DNA of 64,000 nt, taken from positions 86,541 through 150,540 of the forward strand of contig JAKEKT010000093.1 in assembly GCA_021495925.1 (NCBI GenBank), in the 5' to 3' direction. Shown in pieces: positions 57,760 through 64,000 of this stretch. The stretch is from Diplodia intermedia (lineage: Eukaryota; Ascomycota; Dothideomycetes; Botryosphaeriales; Botryosphaeriaceae). The notes beneath the pieces are model-generated. The model made no database searches, had not been told where the DNA came from, and saw only the letters and a program-made list of their open reading frames with translations. Positions within the stretch are counted from its first letter, which is position 1; each line of letters opens with the position of its first letter. The position numbers and the translations under genes were made by a program.

Positions 57760-59472
57760 CTACCTGAACAGCTCAATGGCGTCAAGGATCTACTCAAACA
57801 TCAGTACAAAAACCGTCCCAAAAGCTCTTCTCAGAAGGACGGAATCCACGACTCACATAGTTCGGCGTCAGGTAGCTGTCGCCGCTGCTGCCGGAGATGA
57901 CGGAGATGGTGATGGTGTTGTCCGTCGCCAGCGCGCCGTCGGGGATGGCGAAGTCGTAGATCTCGCCGTAGCCGCGGTACGCGCCGCGCGTGACGCCGCG
58001 CGAGTCGATCTTGGTGGGCGCGGCGGCCGAGTCGGTGTGGTCGTTGACGGCGATGGACGGGCGGCCGCCCGCGAAGGACAGCGTGGTGCCGACGCGCAGC
58101 GTGGCCGCGCCGCCGGCGGCGTCGGCGTCGAGGGCGAGGGAGATGGTCAATGGGTCGTTGAGGCCCTTGAAGAGCGCCATGGGCACGCTGCTCGCGTCCG
58201 ACGAGCCGACCGTGTAGGTGACGGGGCCCCAGTCCGACATGCGCGCGTCGCTGGGGTGCATGCGCAGCTGGTTGGCGGCGTTGAGGAAGCCGTCCGGCTT
58301 GCCGTCCCACGTGCCGATGAGGAAGAGCGGGTCGGCGGTGGCGGTCCACTCGCTGGCGATGTCGGCGCTGGTGGCGGAGCCGGCAGTGACGGTCACGCTG
58401 GCCTCGGCGACGTTGAGCTCGGTCTGGTAGAGCACCATGGTGTAGGTGCCGGGCTTCATGGCGGGCGAGGTGAAGGCGCCGGCCGACGAGGCGTAGGTCC
58501 AGTACTGCGCCGCGTCGTTGTACCAGTGCAGCACGATGTCGTAGGCGGAGCCGTCGACGCCGGACGCGGTGCCGGTGACGGTGCCGCGCGCGCTGTCGGC
58601 GACGTAGCCCTCGAGGTCGAGGTCGGCCATGAAGGAGAAGTCGACGTTGGCCAGGGTGGGGATGCCCGAGCGCGACCAGTACATGGCGTAGGGCCCGTGG
58701 AGCCCCTGGCGGAAGTCCTCGGTCTGGACGTGCCCGCTGTTCATGTACCAGTACAGCGCCGTCATGTCGCCGCCGTTGTTGGTGTTGATGTCGCGGTGGA
58801 AGGGCCCGCCCGAGGACGTCTCGTACTGCGGCATCAGCATGCAGGCGTGCGTCGCGTCGCTGTACACGCAGTGCACGTCGTCGTCGATGAAGCGCTCCGA
58901 CGAGTAGAACTTGCTGCGCGTCTCGCCGTCGACGACGAAGACGTCGGACCCTTCGACCGTCGACGTGCTGTCTGCCGTGGTCGACGCGTCGCCGAACGGG
59001 TACTCGCTGGGCAGTTGTGACGCATCCAGGCGGGCGATGTAGCGCAGCTCTCCAATGTCGGGCTCGGCGGTGGTGTAGGTCGCCATGTAGACGACGGGGT
59101 CTCCCGACTTGAACACATAGTAGTGGATGAGCGTGTCCGTTGTACAAGTGACCTTGATCACATCTGGCTCGTCGTCAGCGAGAACTGGGTGGTTTTCAAG
59201 GGAGGTGGTTTACCGTCAATCGTCTCGGCAGTGACGTCTGCTGAGCCAAGGCCGGAACCAATGTGAGATCCCTGCGCGGAATACTGGTACTCCTGGCCGT
59301 AGAAGACGATTGACGTGATGTCGCAGCTAGCGCTATCAACGGTGACGACCAGGGAGTTGGATGATCCCGCGTCGATGGTGTAGCTGTCGCCATTGTCCGT
59401 GAGGCCAAATGCAGCCAGTGCGACCTGGCTGCAGATGGAGACGAGGAGAGCAATTGAAAAGGCCGCCAACAT
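57760..59472 (-). CDS. Secreted rhamnogalacturonan lyase, polysaccharide lyase family 4
   Basis: Three exons: 59214-59472, 57857-59163 and 57760-57789, giving 531 aa, close to the size of RglA-type enzymes. A signal peptide MLAAFSIALLVSICSQVALA is followed by FGLTDNGDSYTIDAGSSNSL. The catalytic domain has IKVTCTTDTLIHYYVFKSGD and MATYTTAEPDIGELRYIARL. MYWSRSGIPTL and a fibronectin III-like middle follow, then a C-terminal carbohydrate-binding part with NQLRMHPSDARMSDWGPVTY. The 10-codon last exon (ILDAIELFR) restores the family's C-terminal strand. The enzyme cleaves the rhamnogalacturonan I backbone of pectin by beta-elimination outside the cell. This fits plant-tissue degradation. Confidence 0.93.
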
Positions 59473-59544
59473 TGTGAGCGGCGTGGAGAAAGGACGACGG
59501 GGTTGCTGGTCCAGGGGAAAGACGTGAGTGCGGCACTGGTCTTT

Positions 59545-59552
59545 AATATATC
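59545..59552 (-). promoter_or_regulatory. TATA-like box of the PL4 gene
   Basis: GATATATTAAAG on the minus strand, centred about 75 bases before the ATG at 59472. Position fits a core promoter. Confidence 0.4.
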
Positions 59553-62109
59553 GCCGGACTCGCGGCTATTGGAGACCATGTACGCGTCCATTTCCACGTC
59601 GAGGCGAATAAACGCACAGTCGTAAATTGAACGGAAGATTGGGAGTTTCGCGACCTGCCGCATGCAAGGGCAGCTACACAGACAATCGACCCGATTGGAG
59701 GGCTTTTGAAACGTCGAATCCCCGCCAGGTGGAAGCAACGTGGAGAGGAGCCGAAGATCTACAGGTCAAATGCCCTATTTTATATCCCTCCCGGCTCCTG
59801 CAGCCTTGGCGAACGCGCAACAGATAGTAGCTGCAGCTTGACTTTACCGTATGCAGTTGGACACGGCCGGTTCGGACCGGTCGAGGGTGCGCTCGGACCG
59901 GTGGACGCGACGCCTTTGGCAAATATTGACTGCTATTCTGTGCGACTGTTTGAAGTGGCCTACCCGGCCTTCGGGCTGTTCTCGAGCGACAAATGCGCGA
60001 ACGCCGAGCTCCCCTTGTCTCTTGTTCCTTCCCCGCAAATCACCTGTATTGGCCTACGCCCGATCCCAAGAAGCTTGGTCAAATAGCGCAGAGCAATGCC
60101 GGTAAACAAGGATCTGACCACGTGGAGGAGGCGTAGATCGCCACTGATCCTCCACGCTATTCGGAGCGTTGCTGTCCGAGTTCGGCAACGACTTCGTCGT
60201 CACTTATTGACGGACGAGCGGAAAGAACACTTCATCATACAAGAGTGGTATGAGCAATGAAAGAAAAATCCCTCAGCTACGCGTACAGTCAGTCGGGTTT
60301 GTTTAGGCTCAGTTCGTGGGGTTTCGGAATCTCTGTACCCATTCAGTCGCCGTAGCTGTATGCCATACTGGAAATGGGGGTTTCCAGACGCCCGTCGCGG
60401 GAGAAAAGTCGGTCGTGGAAATGACACAGCCACAGGCTATTCTGAGAATTATGTAAGTTAAGTGCCAGATTTGAGTCAAGCATAACTCGAAGGTGTCACT
60501 GAGCTACCAAATCACTGGCCAGCGGACATTTTGTGGGCTATGCGCACTTTTGTTTTCGTTTCTAAAAGTAGAGAGACGAGGAATAGCCTAAAAGCCCCCG
60601 TGAGATTATCCTCAGCTCGTCCATTGAAAGTGAAAGAGTGAAGCTCGCCAGCCAGCAAAAAACTTCTCTTGCTGCCGCCTGATTTAAGCCCAGCTCTACA
60701 GAAGGCAAGTCAGCTGTAGTACACATCTCCACTTCATCAGCGGTCCGCAGGCATTGACAGGATGTATAACGTCTTAGGTAGCAGATCCAAATATTCTCTC
60801 CTACTATTATCCCCGTTAAAGTTGTCCAAAGCACGAGTAGGGCTTCATCCCGTTGAGGCAGGCGCATAGTAAGTGGGATATCATTGTGAAATACTGGCTG
60901 AGGCTTGAACGATAACACATGTGACGGAGTTGGCGACTCAGCCGCATGTGCAAGTAGCTTTTCTTGCACAAAGGATAGCGCCCCTTCGTCAGCTCTCGAG
61001 TGCGGTAGCCCTCGGAGGGTATTCTTAGCCTCGCGCCACATCATGACCTGACATGCTTATGAATACGCCTTCACGCATATCGATGACGCGTTAGCCTGAG
61101 CGTGCGGGCGGGCTCAACATGCGCCACACTTTAGTGTCGCACGAAGGAAGCGATTGGCCGTCAGCCCTACCGCCCGTGGTGTCGCACTCTGAAACAAAGC
61201 CAGCTATCAATACAATAATGGCATTCTTTTTCTATATAATGTCCACTTGGCAGGCTTGGATAATTATAGCACATGCGCATTTGATTCCGAGATCGCCTGC
61301 CTTGCGCTTCCTCTTTGGGATGGCGTAACGTGCCAAGTCGGCTTCTGAGAGCACTGTCAGACTCAAGTACTTGACATCTTTGGAAGCTGTCTCCAATGAT
61401 TTGTCGCAAACCAGTGATTGTATCGATAGGGATCCAAATCACATCCGGCATTCAGCAGGAGCAATATCAGGAGCGATGCGGGTTGTATGGTCGCACGAAG
61501 CCAAGATTCACAGCCGCCATATACATGCAGTCAGCCAGCACTGCCAGAACGCATCCTGACGCGATTGCGCGCTAGCTCTCGGCACGGATACTGCGCCGGA
61601 TCAAAGCCTCCACGCAACAAAATGCCAAACAGCCCGGTTAACCGGCTCATGTGGGACTACTTCCACTTTTGCATTTCCCCTACACACCCAGGAGTGTCCA
61701 GCAAAGCCAAGCACAGTATGGTCTGGGGTTGATTGGCAATTGCGTTTTTCTGTGGGGTGCCCCGATTCAATGAGTATTGATTTCTCCTGCTAGTGGCGGC
61801 CAAATACGTTATCCAACCATTTGCCAGAAGGCATCGGGCGAGCCTCGTGCCGTAACTTCTGAGCCTTCCTCACGGTCCGATACCGAGCCAAGAAGTTGGG
61901 GCGGGATGAGCCACCACGACCCGCACTGCACCGTGTCAGCCACCCGGGCGGGTGGGCGGTGCTTATTTTCAGACACTCTGGGCTGGGCTCTATAAAACCA
62001 CCTCCGTCGCTTTCAACGTACCTCAACTTCTTCATCTAAATCCAACCCTCCACCCTAGATTTCTTTTGTCACTAGAGCTTCACCCTCGTTTAGATCTCCT
62101 TTTTGACAA
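59553..62109. other. 2.5 kb divergent intergenic region between PL4 and laccase genes
   Basis: Two secreted-enzyme genes diverge from this region. It contains the laccase TATA box near its right end. A minus-strand ORF at 60562-61044 (160 aa, ATG start) has no recognisable domain. Confidence 0.4.
61991..61997 (+). promoter_or_regulatory. TATA box of the laccase gene
   Basis: TATAAAA 119 bases before the ATG at 62110, followed by a pyrimidine-rich leader. Good fit to a strong inducible fungal promoter. Confidence 0.5.
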
Positions 62110-64000
62110 TGTCTTCGATCGTTTCCAAGATCTTCACTGGATTTGTTGCCTTCACTGCCGGCTTGACTCAAGAGCAGACCAATGGGTAAGCCACGCTCTC
62201 GCTCTTCATTGGCCTCCGACTAATCCATGTAGTGTGTCCACGTGGGGTACTCTTGAAGCGCCGAAGCTCTCAAAGTTCATCGATAGAGTAAGCTTCTTCC
62301 AATGCGTGCTATTGCCCGTTTGCTTACATGTTCTCCAGGGCTACGGAGTTCCATGGGCCGGCAAGAATTGTACAAATGCAAATCCCTATACAGAGTAAGT
62401 CTCGCCACCTTTCTGCCAGCCGGGATACGCCAGCTTACACCCGGTTCAGAGCTCCAGACACGGGAGTAACGGTCAAGTACGACTTCACGATTGAGCGCCA
62501 CCCGCTGTCGCCGGACGGCTACAAGAAGAATGTCCTCCTCATCAACGGACAGTACCCCGGGCCACTCATTGAAGCCAACTGGGGCGACATGATCGAAGGT
62601 CAGTCACTGCGCAGATGCACTCAATCCAAGCACAAATCTGACAGCTTCAGTCACTCTACATAATCAGATCAGCGGCCCTGAGGAAGGCACACAGCTCCAC
62701 ATGCACGGCTTCACGCAGAAGGGCACCCCTCACATGGATGGCGTTCCTTCGGTTTCAAGCTGCCCGATCGCTCCCAACGACACCTTCGTATACTCGTTCA
62801 GGGCCGACCTTTACGGAACGGGGTGGTACCACTCCCACTACTCGGGTCAGTCCGCGGGCGGGCTGGTTGGCCCCGTTGTGGTCCACGGCCCAAGTGCTCT
62901 CGACTACGACATCGACCTCGGCCCGGTTCTGTTGAGCGAATGGTATCACAAGGACTACTTGGAGCTTATTGATGGCGGTGCGTATGCAAGCTCCATGTTC
63001 GACATATCTGGCAACTGACGCGTCTATAGTCGTCGGTACGAATCGTAGTCTCTGGCACCCACTTGCAGACAACAACATGATCAACGGCAAGATGGACTAC
63101 GACTGCTCTCTCAGCACCGACGGAGCCCCTTGCGTTGCCAACGCCGGTCTCGCCAAGTTCAACTTCACCAAAGGCGCAACGCACCGGCTCCGGCTCATCA
63201 ACGCCGGCGCTGCCTCCGTGCAGCACTTCACCATCGATGGCCACGAGATGACCGTCATCGCCAATGACTTTGTCGCCATCGAGCCGTACCAGACGAACGT
63301 CGTCACGCTCGGAGTAAGCCCAACCCACCCCCTTCCCCATCATCAATGCTCATCCACCAACCTTGCTGCAGGCCGGCCAAAGATCCGACGTCCTCGTCAC
63401 CGCATTGAACAGCTCCAACGGCGCCTACTGGATGCGCAGCGTCATCGCCAGCTCCGAGTCTTGCAACTGGTCGAAGCAGCCCACCGCCCTCGCCGCCATC
63501 TACTACGACGGCGTCAACACCAACAGCCGGCCCAACAGCACCGCCTGGCCCGTCGCCACCACCTGCGACAACGACCCGCTCGCGCAGACGACCCCCCTCT
63601 ACCCCATCCCCGCGGACCCGCGCCCCGCCACCACGCTCGAGCTGGACTTCAGCTACGAGGTCAATGCGACCGGCCACCCCGTCTGGACCGTCAACGACAG
63701 CGGCTTCCACGGCGACTACAACCAGCCCGTCCTCTCGCTCGCCGCCGCCGGCCGGCTGTCCGATCCGCGCGCGCTGGAGCCGCAGTGGAACGTCTACAAC
63801 GCGGGCAGCAACGGCACCGCCGCGCGCGTCGTCATGCACAACAACTCGACCATGGCCCACGTAAGCCCGCCATCATCTCCCTTCACCCCCCCCCACTAAC
63901 ACCACCAGGTCCTCTACGGCCTCCCCATCCGCCCCTCCGCCCTCCCCACCCTCTCCTCCCTCACCACCCCCACCTTCAAAATCCTCCTCATGCTCGACCA
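62110..64000 (+). CDS. Laccase-type multicopper oxidase (runs off right edge)
   Basis: Eight exons seen: 62110-62186, 62233-62287, 62339-62394, 62450-62598, 62651-62977, 63030-63313, 63372-63860 and 63909-64000 (incomplete). All junctions keep the frame. A hydrophobic N-terminus (MSSIVSKIFTGFVAFTAGLT) suggests secretion. Cupredoxin domain 1 has VNGQYPGP-like INGQYPGPLIEANWGDMI, copper motif L1 as LHMHGFTQKG (usually HWHG) and L2 as WYHSHYSGQSAGG. Domain 2 has HRLRLINAGAASVQHFTIDG and GQRSDVLVTA. L3 and L4, which hold the T1 copper, lie beyond the window. Many Asn-X-Ser/Thr sites fit a glycosylated extracellular enzyme that oxidises phenols. The Met in L1 is unusual. Confidence 0.93.

Noticed and set aside
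57695..59020. 441-codon Gly/Val/Arg-rich plus-strand ORF opposite the PL4 lyase
   Set aside because: Antisense shadow of the lyase. The composition is the usual artefact of GC-rich third positions.
60562..61044. Minus-strand ORF of 160 aa with ATG start
   Set aside because: No recognisable motif or intron structure and no TATA box. It could be a gene fragment, but nothing supports it.

Overview
This 64 kb window is nuclear DNA of a filamentous ascomycete (Pezizomycotina). Genes are interrupted by many short introns of about 43-200 bases with GT..AG ends, and they sit on both strands without operons. The families present (cohesin SA subunit, Dot1, eIF4B, Efl1, fungal-type glycerol-3-phosphate acyltransferase, PL4 pectin lyase, ascomycete laccase) are fungal. 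Proliferated LPxELRxxIY F-box-like proteins plus pectin- and phenol-attacking enzymes suggest a plant-associated Dothideomycete-like fungus. That class assignment is an inference.

Left part (1-20.8 kb), mostly housekeeping: the start of a urease accessory UreD gene running off the left edge, divergent from cohesin subunit SCC3; a low-complexity coiled-coil protein; histone H3K79 methyltransferase DOT1; translation factor eIF4B (TIF3); a Tim17/22/23-like membrane protein; a DHA2-type MFS transporter with a collagen-like tract; and a low-complexity hypothetical protein.

Middle part (20.8-43.8 kb), more accessory: a strongly decayed LaeA-like SAM methyltransferase pseudogene, an MFS sugar transporter, about 4.9 kb without a recognisable gene that ends in a purine minisatellite, an Asn/Gly-rich hypothetical protein, a tiny membrane ORF, a tandem array of four diverged F-box-like genes, a vWA-domain protein with a Pro/Gln/Gly-rich envelope, and a MITE-like inverted repeat.

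Right part (43.8-64 kb): a double PH-domain protein divergent from the ribosome-maturation GTPase EFL1, a glycerol-3-phosphate acyltransferase, a second MFS transporter, a secreted PL4 rhamnogalacturonan lyase, and a secreted laccase-type multicopper oxidase cut by the right edge.

There is no convincing biosynthetic gene cluster, CRISPR array, rRNA or intact tRNA. The points most worth a second look are the methyltransferase relic with several frameshifts and internal deletions, the F-box-like tandem array, repeated use of tiny first coding exons (4, 6 and 13 bases), and a back-to-back intron pair (candidate stwintron) in eIF4B. All gene models were spliced by eye, with reading frame checked across each junction. 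They have not been tested against transcripts or databases.
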